Position numbers and translations under genes: made by a program
NCBI RefSeq assembly: GCF_008630915.1
Contig: NZ_CP043909.1
Location: forward strand, 3,224,001 to 3,288,000
DNA: 64,000 nt
Source of the DNA: Acinetobacter suaedae
Lineage (GTDB): Bacteria; Pseudomonadota; Gammaproteobacteria; Pseudomonadales; Moraxellaceae
Direction: 5' to 3'
Shown here: positions 27,361 through 36,957 of the stretch, in pieces
Layout: each line of letters opens with the position of its first letter
How positions within the stretch are numbered: the stretch's first letter is position 1
Notes under the pieces: generated by a model
What the model saw: the letters and a program-made list of their open reading frames with translations, nothing else
Databases searched by the model: none
What the model was told of the DNA's origin: nothing

Positions 27361-29967
27361 TCAAGCCACTTGACCTTCTAAAAAGTCTTGCGCAAAACGC
27401 TGTAATACACCGCCAGCTTCATATACAGAAACTTCTTCTTCCGTATCTAAACGACAAGTCACAGGCACTTCAAGAATTTCTTCTTTACCATCAGCAGTTG
27501 AACGCTCAATCACTAAAGTCAAAGTCGAACGCGGTGAGATATTACCAATCACGCTATAAAGCTCAGTACCATCTAACTTCAACGTTTTACGGTTCACACC
27601 TGGTTTAAACTCAAGCGGTAACACGCCCATACCCACTAGATTAGTACGGTGAATACGCTCAAAACCTTCAGCCACGATTGCTTCAACACCAGCAAGACGA
27701 ACACCTTTCGCTGCCCAGTCACGGCTTGAACCTTGACCATAATCCGCACCCGCAACAATGATCAACGGTTGCTTACGGTTCATATAAGTTTCAATCGCTT
27801 CCCACATACGCATCACTTCGCCTTCAGGCTCGACACGCGCTTTTGAACCTTGTTTAATCGTGCCGTCTGAACGAACCACCATTTCATTAAACAGTTTCGG
27901 GTTGGCAAAGGTTGCACGTTGTGCAGTTAAATGGTCACCACGGTGCGTTGCGTACGAGTTGAAGTCTTCTTCAGGTACGCCCATTTTGTGTAGGTATTCA
28001 CCCGCAGCCGAATCCATCATGATCGCATTTGAAGGCGATAAATGGTCAGTGGTGATGTTATCACCCAAAATTGCAAGCGGACGCATGTTGGTCAACGTAC
28101 GTGGTGCAGCCAACGCCCCTTCCCAATACGGCGGACGACGGATGTAAGTACTCATTGGACGCCAGTCGTAAAGTGGGCTTTCCGCTTGCTCAACTTCACC
28201 GAGGTCAAACATAGGAATGTAGACTTTACGGAATTGTTCAGGCTTCACAGCTTCTTTGACCAGTGCATCAATTTCAGCATCAGATGGCCAGATGTCTTTC
28301 AGGTAAATTGGATTACCGTCTTTGTCTGTACCCAGTGCATCTTTTTCGATGTCAAAACGAATTGTCCCTGCAATCGCATAGGCTACAACAAGTGGAGGCG
28401 ATGCCAAGAACGCTTGTTTTGCATAAGGATGGATACGACCATCGAAGTTACGGTTACCCGAAAGTACCGCTGTCGCATACAAATCACGGTCAATGATTTC
28501 TTGTTGAATCACTGGATCAAGCGCACCTGACATACCATTACACGTCGTACATGCATACGCCACGATACCAAAACCAAGTTTCTCTAGGTCTTTGAGTACG
28601 CCAGCTTCTTCAAGATAAAGTGCAGCCGCTTTAGAACCTGGTGCAAATGAAGATTTCACCCAAGGTTTACGCACTAAACCAAGTTCATTGGCTTTACGTG
28701 CCAATAGACCTGCTGCCACGGTGTTACGTGGGTTTGAGGTATTGGTACAAGACGTGATCGCAGCAATGATGATCGCGCCATCAGGCATTAAACCGTCAGT
28801 ACGATTTTCAACAACACCTGCAATACCTTTTTCTTTCAAGTCAGCAGTCGATACACGTGCATGTGGATTTGATGGACCTGCAATGTTACGAGTGACGGTT
28901 GAAAGATCAAAACGAAGTACACGTGGATACTGCGCTTTGGTCATATCCGATGCCCAAAGACCGATTTCTTTTGCATATTGCTCAACCAATGCCACTTGTG
29001 CATCTTCACGACCTGTCAGGCGTAAATAATCAATGGTGTTTTGGTCGATATAGAACATCGCAGCCGTTGCACCGTATTCAGGTGTCATGTTCGAGATGGT
29101 TGCACGGTCACCAATCGACATGGTGTCTGCACCTTCACCGAAGAACTCAAGATATGCACCCACCACACGTTCTTTACGTAAGAATTCAGTAAGTGCCAAT
29201 ACGATATCCGTCGCTGTGATGCCTGCTTGACGCTGACCGACAAGCTCAACACCGATAATGTCTGGAAGACGCATCCAAGATGCACGACCCAACATCACGT
29301 TTTCAGCTTCTAAACCACCCACACCCACTGAGATCACACCAAGTGCATCCGTATGTGGTGTATGTGAGTCTGTACCTACACATGTATCTGGGAACGCTAA
29401 GCCATCACGATTTTGAATCACTGGAGACATTTTCTCCAAGTTGATCTGATGCATGATGCCGTTACCCGCAGGGATCACGTCGACATTTTTAAATGCGGTT
29501 TTCGTCCACTCGATAAAGTGGAAACGGTCTTCGTTACGACGATCTTCGATTGCACGGTTTTTTTCAAACGCGTCAGGATCAAAGCCGCCATATTCCACTG
29601 CCAAAGAGTGATCCACGATCAACTGCGTAGGAACTACTGGGTTCACTTTAGAAGGATCGCCACCTTTGTCAGCAATCGCATCACGTAAACCAGCTAGGTC
29701 GACAAGTGCGGTTTGACCCAAAATGTCATGACAAACTACACGCGCAGGATACCAAGGAAAATCCATATCCTGACGGCGTTCAATCAATTGCTTTAAATAA
29801 TCAGTTAAGTTTTCTGCATCAGCTTTACGTACAAGCTGCTCTGCCAACACTTTAGATGTGTATGGCAAAGTTTCATATGCGCCTGGCTGAATATCTTCAA
29901 CGGCTTGACGCACGTCATAGTATTCGAGCTGGGTATCTGCCAGCGGTTTACGGTATTGATTTGTCAT
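27361..29967 (-). CDS. acnD: Fe/S-dependent 2-methylisocitrate dehydratase AcnD
   Basis: Aconitase-family enzyme that dehydrates 2-methylcitrate in the methylcitrate cycle. 868 residues, matching AcnD. The three 4Fe-4S ligands lie in AITSCTNTSNPRN and ACTTCNGMSG (about residues 404 and 470-473). The C-terminal swivel domain contains DYGQGSSRDWAAKG. It is third gene of prpB-prpC-acnD, with a TAATG overlap to prpC. In other bacteria AcnD works with the isomerase PrpF, usually encoded right behind; no prpF is present here, and the position is taken by hamAB. Confidence 0.92.
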   Translation of the reverse strand: MTNQYRKPLADTQLEYYDVRQAVEDIQPGAYETLPYTSKVLAEQLVRKADAENLTDYLKQLIERRQDMDFPWYPARVVCHDILGQTALVDLAGLRDAIADKGGDPSKVNPVVPTQLIVDHSLAVEYGGFDPDAFEKNRAIEDRRNEDRFHFIEWTKTAFKNVDVIPAGNGIMHQINLEKMSPVIQNRDGLAFPDTCVGTDSHTPHTDALGVISVGVGGLEAENVMLGRASWMRLPDIIGVELVGQRQAGITATDIVLALTEFLRKERVVGAYLEFFGEGADTMSIGDRATISNMTPEYGATAAMFYIDQNTIDYLRLTGREDAQVALVEQYAKEIGLWASDMTKAQYPRVLRFDLSTVTRNIAGPSNPHARVSTADLKEKGIAGVVENRTDGLMPDGAIIIAAITSCTNTSNPRNTVAAGLLARKANELGLVRKPWVKSSFAPGSKAAALYLEEAGVLKDLEKLGFGIVAYACTTCNGMSGALDPVIQQEIIDRDLYATAVLSGNRNFDGRIHPYAKQAFLASPPLVVAYAIAGTIRFDIEKDALGTDKDGNPIYLKDIWPSDAEIDALVKEAVKPEQFRKVYIPMFDLGEVEQAESPLYDWRPMSTYIRRPPYWEGALAAPRTLTNMRPLAILGDNITTDHLSPSNAIMMDSAAGEYLHKMGVPEEDFNSYATHRGDHLTAQRATFANPKLFNEMVVRSDGTIKQGSKARVEPEGEVMRMWEAIETYMNRKQPLIIVAGADYGQGSSRDWAAKGVRLAGVEAIVAEGFERIHRTNLVGMGVLPLEFKPGVNRKTLKLDGTELYSVIGNISPRSTLTLVIERSTADGKEEILEVPVTCRLDTEEEVSVYEAGGVLQRFAQDFLEGQVA

Positions 29968-31124
29968 TAACCACGCTCCGCCAATGGTTTAAATTCTAAG
30001 TTTTCAGGGCCAGTATAATTCGCGCTTGGACGAATGATCTTACCGTCTTGACGTTGTTCAATCACGTGTGCAGACCAACCAGCTGTACGTGCAATCACGA
30101 ATAATGGTGTGAACATTGCTGTTGGAACACCCATCAAGTGATAGCTCACCGCACTGAACCAATCGAGGTTCGGGAACATGTTTTTCACTTCTTTCATCAC
30201 TGACTCTAAACGTTCAGCAATGAGATACATTTTGGTGTTCTCTTGAGCCTCAGCCAAGTCATGCGCCACTTTCTTGATCACTTCGTTACGTGGATCTGAG
30301 ATCGTATAAACTGGGTGTCCAAAGCCGATAATCACTTCTTTCTTCTCTACACGGCTACGAATATCTGCTTCTGCTTCGTCAGCATTGTCATAACGTTGTT
30401 GAATCACGAATGCAACTTCGTTCGCACCACCGTGTTTTGGACCACGTAGCGCACCAATACCACCTGTAATTGCTGAATACATGTCTGAACCTGTACCTGC
30501 AACCACACGTGAAGTAAAGGTTGAAGCATTAAATTCATGCTCTGCATACAGAATCAAAGACGTATGCATGGCTTGAATCCATTCTTCAGATGGCGCTTCG
30601 CCATGAAGTAAATGGAGGAAATGCGCAGCGATTGAGTCATCATTGGTTTCAACTTCGATACGACGACCGTTGTTGCTGAAGTGGTACCAATACAACAACA
30701 TTGAACCTAAGCTTGCCATCAATTTATCAGCGATGTCTTTCGCACCTGCTTCATTATGGTCTTCATGTTCAGGCGTTAAACAACCTAGAACTGAAACGCC
30801 CGTACGCATCACGTCCATTGGATGTGCAGATGGTGGTAACTGCTCAAGTGCAGTTTTCAATGCTGCTGGTAAGCCACGAAGCGCTTTCAGTTTTGCTTTA
30901 TAAGCTTTCAACTCAGCTTTGTTTGGAAGTTTGCCATGTACAAGCAAGTGTGCAACTTCTTCGAATTCGCTACCCACTGCAAGGTCAAGAATGTCATAAC
31001 CACGGTAGTGCAAGTCATTACCACTACGACCTACGGTACAAAGTGCTGTGTTACCTGCAACTTGACCACTTAACGCAACTGATTTTTTTGGTTTGAAGCC
31101 TGTTGGAGTTTCATTACTGCTCAT
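29967..31124 (-). CDS. prpC: 2-methylcitrate synthase
   Basis: Condenses propionyl-CoA with oxaloacetate to 2-methylcitrate. 385 residues, citrate synthase fold of the short prpC type. Features: the N-terminal [37 protein letters not shown] and [19 protein letters not shown] (catalytic His regions), and C-terminal [28 protein letters not shown] (split). Ribosome site AAAAGGA. In operon with acnD; a 298-bp gap holding a hairpin repeat separates it from prpB. Confidence 0.95.
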   Translation of the reverse strand: MSSNETPTGFKPKKSVALSGQVAGNTALCTVGRSGNDLHYRGYDILDLAVGSEFEEVAHLLVHGKLPNKAELKAYKAKLKALRGLPAALKTALEQLPPSAHPMDVMRTGVSVLGCLTPEHEDHNEAGAKDIADKLMASLGSMLLYWYHFSNNGRRIEVETNDDSIAAHFLHLLHGEAPSEEWIQAMHTSLILYAEHEFNASTFTSRVVAGTGSDMYSAITGGIGALRGPKHGGANEVAFVIQQRYDNADEAEADIRSRVEKKEVIIGFGHPVYTISDPRNEVIKKVAHDLAEAQENTKMYLIAERLESVMKEVKNMFPNLDWFSAVSYHLMGVPTAMFTPLFVIARTAGWSAHVIEQRQDGKIIRPSANYTGPENLEFKPLAERG

Positions 31125-31213
31125 AAGATTGTCCTTTTTTATATCTTTGGGGTGAATTTCTTAGCGGTGTCGTACCGAACTCTCATCTGATTTGAGGATA
31201 AGCCTTCGGTTGG

Positions 31214-31310
31214 ACTTACTTTTGATGGATCAAAAGTAAGCAAAAATCCTTTGTTGGCCTGACGGTACCTCCTTGCTACCGCAGTCCAACGTGGCGGCAT
31301 CCATGCCGCC
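31214..31310 (-). repeat. Three-hairpin intergenic repeat, copy 1 (minus orientation)
   Basis: About 97 bp in the prpB-prpC gap. Read on the minus strand: hairpin GGCGGCATGGATGCCGCC, a longer compound hairpin (GTTGG...GCGGTA...TACCGT...CCAAC), then CTTACTTTTGATCCATC with its complement. The same architecture is found at 36779-36874 on the plus strand, with different but still paired bases in the second hairpin. Confidence 0.85.
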
Positions 31311-31422
31311 TTCACGATCATTGAGACTTTCATGAAACTGATAAAATACTCTTTTTATCTCCACTAGAAAGTCTTTAATTCGTGAAATCCCTCTCTTTCT
31401 GGGAGAGGTTAGAAAAGCTAAA

Positions 31423-32304
31423 CTATTTATTCTTCGCAAAAGTTCCATCAAGATACTGTTCAAACGCATGGTAATTAATACGTTCATACAATTCTTGACG
31501 GGTTTGCATGGTGTCAACAACGTTCTTCTGTGTGCCTTCTTGACGCAAAGTCACATACACATTTTCCGCTGCTTTATTCATCGCACGGAATGCTGAAAGT
31601 GGGTACAACGCAATGCTCACATCCGCAGAAGCCAATTCTTCAGTCGTGAATAATGGTGTAGAACCAAACTCAGTAATATTTGCTAATATAGGTACTTTGG
31701 TTGCATTTGCAAATTGCTTATACATTGCCAATTCAGTAATCGCTTCAGGGAATAACATATCCGCACCTGCTTCGATGTAAGCGCCTGCACGATCAATTGC
31801 TGCTTGTAAGCCTTCAACTGCAAGTGCATCAGTACGCGCCATGATCACAAAGTTTTCATCGGTACGTGCATCCACTGCCGCTTTGATACGATCAACCATT
31901 TCTTGTTGCGTCACGATCGCTTTGTTCGGACGGTGTCCACAACGCTTTGCACCCACTTGGTCTTCGATATGCATCGCTGCCGCACCAAACTTAATCATTG
32001 ATTTAGTGGTACGTGCAATATTGAATGCTGAAGCACCAAAACCTGTATCTACATCAACCAAAAGTGGCAGGTCACACACATCGGTAATACGGCGTACATC
32101 CGTCAATACATCATCAAGGTTACTAATCCCTAAATCAGGTAAACCTAATGAACCTGCGGCAACACCACCACCTGACAAATAAATTGCTTTATAGCCTGCA
32201 CGTTTTGCCAATAACGCATGGTTAGCGTTAATCGCACCAACCACTTGTAATGGTTTTTCATTTGCGACCGCGTCGCGGAATAGCTGACCAGCAGATTTAG
32301 CCAT
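31423..32304 (-). CDS. prpB: 2-methylisocitrate lyase
   Basis: Cleaves 2-methylisocitrate to pyruvate and succinate. 293 residues. Signature KRCGHRPNK (about residues 119-127, carrying the catalytic Cys), Mg-binding VDVDTGFG and MARTDAL. The ATG at 32304 behind AAGGAG is chosen; upstream codons in the frame overlap the regulator gene. First structural gene of the prp operon, overlapping the GntR gene by 8 bp. Confidence 0.95.
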   Translation of the reverse strand: MAKSAGQLFRDAVANEKPLQVVGAINANHALLAKRAGYKAIYLSGGGVAAGSLGLPDLGISNLDDVLTDVRRITDVCDLPLLVDVDTGFGASAFNIARTTKSMIKFGAAAMHIEDQVGAKRCGHRPNKAIVTQQEMVDRIKAAVDARTDENFVIMARTDALAVEGLQAAIDRAGAYIEAGADMLFPEAITELAMYKQFANATKVPILANITEFGSTPLFTTEELASADVSIALYPLSAFRAMNKAAENVYVTLRQEGTQKNVVDTMQTRQELYERINYHAFEQYLDGTFAKNK

Positions 32305-33007
32305 GTTGATGTTCTCCTTGGGTTTGCAGCAATGTTTGCTCAACAATTTTGTAGGATGCATTGATATGACGATGCATGAGCATTTCGGCAAGTTCACCGT
32401 CACCTTCTGCAATCGCATCTAAAATGCGGATATGTTCGTCCCAAGCTTTGCTCGGACGATCAGGGGTATTTGAAAATTGAATTCGATACATACGAATGAG
32501 GTGATACAACTCATCACATAACATTTTTTCTAAGGTTTTATTACCGCTGCTTTTAATAATGCAGTAATGGAAATCGTCTTGACCTTCTTGTAGGTAATAG
32601 CCCTTACCTGCTTTAAAATTTTCATCTTCAGCATGCATTCGCAGTACATCACGCAATGCCAAAATTTGTTTTTTATCGATATGCTGTGCTGCTAATTTGC
32701 AGGCTAAACCCTCAAGTGAAGCACGAATTTGATAGAGTTCTTGAAACTGTTGTAACGACAGTGACACTACGCGCGCGCCCACATGCGCAGTACGCTCCAC
32801 CAGTTTCTGCCCTTCCAGACGATGAATGGCTTCACGCAATGGACCACGACTGATACCGTAAATCCGCGCCAGTTCAGGTTCAGATATTTTACTGCCCGCA
32901 GGAATTTTTCCTAAAACTATCGCCGATTGGATTTGCTTAAATACGTGTTCCGTCAGTGTTCTTCCCTGACTCGTGCTTATATCTTGTGGAACTAGGGTAT
33001 CTTGCAT
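32297..33007 (-). CDS. GntR/FadR-family regulator of the methylcitrate operon
   Basis: 236-residue regulator: winged HTH ([19 protein letters not shown] then [24 protein letters not shown], about residues 20-67) and a C-terminal FCD ligand domain with the metal-site histidines. It is the first gene of the prpB-prpC-acnD transcription unit and is flanked by perfect ATTGTCGACAAT palindromes, one directly before its own start codon, so negative autoregulation by this protein is likely. Ligand probably methylcitrate or methylisocitrate (inference). Confidence 0.9.
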   Translation of the reverse strand: MQDTLVPQDISTSQGRTLTEHVFKQIQSAIVLGKIPAGSKISEPELARIYGISRGPLREAIHRLEGQKLVERTAHVGARVVSLSLQQFQELYQIRASLEGLACKLAAQHIDKKQILALRDVLRMHAEDENFKAGKGYYLQEGQDDFHYCIIKSSGNKTLEKMLCDELYHLIRMYRIQFSNTPDRPSKAWDEHIRILDAIAEGDGELAEMLMHRHINASYKIVEQTLLQTQGEHQHG

Positions 33008-33019
33008 ATTGTCGACAAT
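33008..33019. promoter_or_regulatory. Operator-like palindrome O1 ATTGTCGACAAT (prp)
   Basis: Perfect 12-bp palindrome immediately adjacent to the GntR start codon (33007), hence in the 5' leader of the prp operon. Confidence 0.75.
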
Positions 33020-33070
33020 CTCTACAGTTTTGATGATTTTATAACGAGATAATACAAATAATGCAATAGG

Positions 33071-33082
33071 ATTGTCGACAAT
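33071..33082. promoter_or_regulatory. Operator-like palindrome O2 ATTGTCGACAAT (prp)
   Basis: Second perfect copy, 63 bp (six helical turns) from O1, in the presumed prp promoter. Confidence 0.75.
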
Positions 33083-33271
33083 AAACAGACCTACTCAGTC
33101 AGTCTGAGATTCTCATCATTCTGACCAGATCCATTCACAACCATCAAACAAACCTAATAAAATACAAATAAAACAAATCTTTAGTGTGCATAAATAGGCT
33201 TTACATACCTTCTCGAATGTATCTTCCAGCTTATTTGTACGATACATGCTACGACTATGGTATGACACCTT

Positions 33272-33285
33272 GATTGTAGACAATC
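33272..33285. promoter_or_regulatory. Operator-like palindrome O3 GATTGTAGACAATC (prp)
   Basis: Near-identical third copy with an extended outer stem, 202 bp beyond O2 and 45 bp before the MITE. Confidence 0.6.
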
Positions 33286-33329
33286 CTTATAATCGAGCAC
33301 TTTGCTACGAATTTTTGTAAGTAAATAAT

Positions 33330-33597
33330 AGGGTCTGTTGATATTTCAGCCATGCATTGCGTTATCGGCTAAAACAACATAAACAAGGCATGAAACGCAG
33401 GCAATGGCCTTCCCTTGTCAAGTTTCATAACGCAGTTTAGGGAGGTTTTAGCCATAACCCTGCGGGACAGGAACATTTTTTGCCGTTACTACGTTATGTT
33501 TCGCTCATTTAGAATAACTAAATTTCGCTAAACATGCCTTGTACCGTCTAAAAAATGTCCTCTGTCGCAAGCATCTGTGAAATGTCAACAGACCCTA
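33330..33597. mobile_element. MITE-like non-autonomous element
   Basis: About 265 bp between terminal inverted repeats: left AGGGTCTGTTGATATTTCA (33330-33348), right TGAAATGTCAACAGACCCT (33578-33596), 18 of 19 bp matching. The bounding dinucleotide is TA on both sides, consistent with a 2-bp TA target duplication. No transposase gene. Internal inverted segments (GGCTAAAAC / GTTTTAGCC; ACAAGGCATG / CATGCCTTGT). The mobilising IS is not in the window; the end GGGTCTGTTGA resembles IS5-group ends. Confidence 0.85.
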
Positions 33598-33716
33598 CAC
33601 TAGAAATGTAAATAACAGCGTGCTTCATCATCGCTTTATTGGTACATTATTGGGCATCTGGAGTCATGCTCCACAAGACACATCCATGCACCTTGTTGAA
33701 TAAAAGGACATTGTTA

Positions 33717-34922
33717 ATGTTTCAACATATCCCACCTTATGCAGGCGATCCAATCCTCTCGTTAATGGAACAGTTTAATGCTGATTCACGCGCTGAAAAG
33801 GTTAATCTAAGTATTGGTTTGTATTACAACGAGGACAGTATCGTTCCACAGCTCGATACCATTATCGAAGCTCAAAAACGTATTGCACCTAAAAATACTC
33901 AAACCAAACTTTATCTTCCAATGGAAGGTTTCAAACCTTACCGTGATGCGATTCAAGCGTTATTGTTTGGTTCAAATAGCCCTGCAATTCAACAAGGTCG
34001 TGTTGCTACCATTCAAACGCTGGGTGGTTCAGGTGCATTAAAAGTGGGTGCAGACTTTTTAAAAACCTATTTCCCAAATTCAGAAGTTTGGGTGAGCCAA
34101 CCAACATGGGACAACCATGTGGCAATCTTTAACGGTGCTGGCATCAAGAGCAACTTCTACCCATACTTCGATGCAGAAACACGCGGCGTTGATTTTGATG
34201 GTATGTTATCAACACTAAAAACTTTGCCAGAACAAAGCATCGTGTTGTTACACCCATGCTGCCACAACCCGACAGGTGCGGATTTAAATCCAGCACAGTG
34301 GGATCAAGTGATTGCGGTATTAAAAGAGCGTAACCTCATCCCATTCCTCGACATCGCTTACCAAGGTTTTGGCGATGGTATGGAACAAGATGCTTATGCG
34401 ATTCGTGCTTTAGACCAAGCAGGTTTGAACTTCATCGTCAGCAACTCGTTCTCTAAAATCTTCTCACTTTATGGTGAGCGTGTTGGTGGTTTAACTTTCG
34501 TATGTGATGACGCTGAAGCAGCAAAATGCACATTTGGTCAGTTAAAAGCAACTGTACGTCGTATCTACTCTAGCCCACCAACAACTGGTGCATGGTTGGT
34601 TGATCAAGTATTAAATGACGCTGATCTAAATCAACAATGGCAAGGTGAAGTCAAAGAGATGCGTGAGCGTATTATCAAAATGCGTAGCATCTTAAAAGAT
34701 GAGTTGAGCAAAGCACTTCCTGACCGTGACTTTAGCTACCTTGTAAACCAAAAAGGCATGTTCAGCTACACAGGTTTGACAGGCGAACAAGTCGATACGC
34801 TGCGTGAAGAGTATGCCATTTACCTTGTGCGCAGTGGTCGTATCTGCGTTGCAGGTCTCAACATGAACAATGTGTATAAAGTTGCCAAAGCAATGGCTGA
34901 AGTTCTAGCAAAATCAGCTTAA
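33717..34922 (+). CDS. tyrB: Aromatic amino acid aminotransferase
   Basis: PLP class I aminotransferase (tyrosine/phenylalanine and aspartate). About 401 residues from the ATG at 33717 (AAAGGA, 9 nt); the frame is open further upstream but without support. Family segments: [14 protein letters not shown] near the N-terminus, [14 protein letters not shown] (substrate/PLP), and the Schiff-base lysine in [17 protein letters not shown]. Own promoter must lie after or inside the MITE, which ends 120 bp upstream. Ends at a strong terminator shared with dld. Confidence 0.93.
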   Translation: MFQHIPPYAGDPILSLMEQFNADSRAEKVNLSIGLYYNEDSIVPQLDTIIEAQKRIAPKNTQTKLYLPMEGFKPYRDAIQALLFGSNSPAIQQGRVATIQTLGGSGALKVGADFLKTYFPNSEVWVSQPTWDNHVAIFNGAGIKSNFYPYFDAETRGVDFDGMLSTLKTLPEQSIVLLHPCCHNPTGADLNPAQWDQVIAVLKERNLIPFLDIAYQGFGDGMEQDAYAIRALDQAGLNFIVSNSFSKIFSLYGERVGGLTFVCDDAEAAKCTFGQLKATVRRIYSSPPTTGAWLVDQVLNDADLNQQWQGEVKEMRERIIKMRSILKDELSKALPDRDFSYLVNQKGMFSYTGLTGEQVDTLREEYAIYLVRSGRICVAGLNMNNVYKVAKAMAEVLAKSA

Positions 34923-34935
34923 ATTGTGAGGATTG

Positions 34936-34962
34936 AAAAAAGGTGCCTCGGCACCTTTTTTA
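34936..34962. terminator. Bidirectional terminator between tyrB and dld
   Basis: Perfect stem AAAAAAGGTGCC / GGCACCTTTTTT with a 2-nt TC loop, A- and T-runs on both sides; the genes converge here. Confidence 0.95.
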
Positions 34963-34977
34963 TTGCCTATTTTGAGA

Positions 34978-36684
34978 CTAGGACTTTAGCTTACCCCAAT
35001 ATTTTAATTTTGAAGTCTGACCAATCCCGACATTAAAACAATTATTCGGATCAAGCTTTTGATAGAAATTTGCCAATGCAGGCTTGGCAATATACAAATG
35101 CCCGACATTGTGCTCAGCAGGATATTCCGCACGACGTACATCCAGTAATTTCCACATTTGATGTTCCATTTCCAATGGATCATTGCCCTTTTTAAGAATA
35201 TAGTCCTGATGGAAAACATGACAAAAAAAGTGTCCATAATAAAGTTTATGAATAATCTGCTGTTCCATCTCCGCAGGCAATTGCTCGACCCATTCATGAT
35301 CATTACGGCGCAATGCAATATCTAGTGCCACAATGTCTTCGACTTCATCTCGATGGGTATCACGATAACGAATCGCTGCACCGGCCACCGCAAAACGATG
35401 TAAAAAGGCTTTACGTCCTTCCTCCGCATCACAAAGAAAGAAGTTGCCTGAGGCATGTACTGCAAAATAGTGTTGTAAAAATTGCTCGGTCTGTGCTTTG
35501 CAATTGTTTTCGACTCGCAACATCAGGTGATGCTCGTAGCGATCTCGATACTCGGTCATGCGCTTGGGTAAATGACTCGGCAACAAGGAAGTCATCACTT
35601 GTAAAATATGATCAGTCAATCCTGTGATCTTCAACCTTTCTAAGAAGCCATCGACCTTATCCTTGAGTGCAAAGGCTTTCGGTACATAGGCTGTGCCAAA
35701 TTTTTCAATAAACAGGAAAGTGTCTTTCCCATATTTTTCGCCAATATGATAGGCATCGCGGTGAATATATTCCCCTGCAATCGGCAAACTGGGCAATGAG
35801 GTCAGTAAATAACGGCGAATTGCAGTCAGATCATCAGCATCGTTCGATCCAATATAAAATACACTACTTTCTACTTTTTCATAGGTATCGAGACGTACCG
35901 CAAACACACAGACTTTACCTGCCGAGCCCGAGGCTTCAAACAGACGTGATGGGTCTGCGTTAAAACGCGCTGGCGTATCTTCATCAACTTGAGTCACATC
36001 GTGTGCATAACGCTGATCGGATGCCTGTTTATCGGGATCGTCTAAAATATCTGTCACCTGATAGTGCTGCTGCTCTAAACGGGTCAGGATCTCCTCAGGA
36101 GTTGTGCCTAAATTCACCCCTAAGTGATTCACCAGTTCTAATTGGCCAGCAGAATTAACCTGTGCATACAGCGCCAGTTCTGTATAGGCAGGGCCTCGAC
36201 GTACCAAGGCACCGCCAGAGTTATTACAGACACCACCCAGCACCGATGCGCCAATACAGGAAGAACCGATCACCGAATGCGGCTCCCGATCATAACCTTT
36301 GAGCACATGTTCTAGATTGTCCAACGTAGCACCCGGTAAGCAAATTACCTGCTTACCCTCATGGATGACCTGAATGCCCTTTAAACGGCGCGTACTCATC
36401 ACCAACACCGGACGGTCATAATCATCGCCATACGGTGTTGAACCGCCGGTCAGCCCCGTATTGGCAGCTTGCATAATCACAATACAATCTGCTTCGATAG
36501 CAGCTTGCAGCACTTTCCATTGTTCCAACAAAGTACCAGGAATGACCACAGCAAAGACTTTGCCCTCCCCAAAACGGCGACCTTGACGATACTGGCGGGT
36601 ACTTTGATCATCACTCAACACATGTTGCCGCCCAACAATCTGCTGTAAACGGTCAATCACCACTTTGGGAGAAAATGTTTGCAT
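34978..36684 (-). CDS. dld: Quinone-dependent D-lactate dehydrogenase
   Basis: Peripheral membrane FAD flavoprotein oxidising D-lactate to pyruvate. 568 residues, as in E. coli Dld. FAD-domain segments: VIMQAANTGLTGGSTPYG (about residues 91-108) and SCIGASVLGGVCNNSGGAL; the C-terminal membrane-binding part contains WKLLDVRRAEYPAEHNVGH. Last gene of the lld group (lldP-lldR-lldD-dld), separated from lldD by a 273-bp gap holding the hairpin repeat. Confidence 0.93.
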   Translation of the reverse strand: MQTFSPKVVIDRLQQIVGRQHVLSDDQSTRQYRQGRRFGEGKVFAVVIPGTLLEQWKVLQAAIEADCIVIMQAANTGLTGGSTPYGDDYDRPVLVMSTRRLKGIQVIHEGKQVICLPGATLDNLEHVLKGYDREPHSVIGSSCIGASVLGGVCNNSGGALVRRGPAYTELALYAQVNSAGQLELVNHLGVNLGTTPEEILTRLEQQHYQVTDILDDPDKQASDQRYAHDVTQVDEDTPARFNADPSRLFEASGSAGKVCVFAVRLDTYEKVESSVFYIGSNDADDLTAIRRYLLTSLPSLPIAGEYIHRDAYHIGEKYGKDTFLFIEKFGTAYVPKAFALKDKVDGFLERLKITGLTDHILQVMTSLLPSHLPKRMTEYRDRYEHHLMLRVENNCKAQTEQFLQHYFAVHASGNFFLCDAEEGRKAFLHRFAVAGAAIRYRDTHRDEVEDIVALDIALRRNDHEWVEQLPAEMEQQIIHKLYYGHFFCHVFHQDYILKKGNDPLEMEHQMWKLLDVRRAEYPAEHNVGHLYIAKPALANFYQKLDPNNCFNVGIGQTSKLKYWGKLKS

Positions 36685-36778
36685 GATGGCTCCTTTGGAT
36701 CATCCACGTAATGCACTGAAAATTATATTAAAAAATACAATTTTAAAATTTAAATCCCTTACAGATACTATCGCGATT

Positions 36779-36874
36779 GGCGGCAAGGATGCCGCCTGTT
36801 CCGATGCGGTAGCAGGGAAGTACCGTCATCGGAATAGAGGATTTTTGGTTACTTTTGATCCTTCAAAAGTGACA
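36779..36874 (+). repeat. Three-hairpin intergenic repeat, copy 2 (plus orientation)
   Basis: About 96 bp between dld and lldD. Hairpin GGCGGCAAGGATGCCGCC, then TTCCGATGCGGTAGC paired with GTACCGTCATCGGAA, then TTACTTTTGATCCTTCAAAAGTGA. Same layout as the minus-strand copy at 31214-31310; the outer stem of hairpin two differs in sequence but is fully paired in this copy. Confidence 0.85.
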
Positions 36875-36957
36875 AATGCCTATACATCAGACATAAGCAA
36901 GTCACCCCATTATGAGGCAGTAACTAAAACAGGGGTTATTACTTTATCTCGCTTAAG

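Noticed and set aside
33330..33597. CRISPR array or integron site as explanation of the inverted structure before tyrB
   Set aside because: There are only two terminal inverted repeats with TA flanks and no regularly spaced direct repeats or attC-like core, so MITE fits better.
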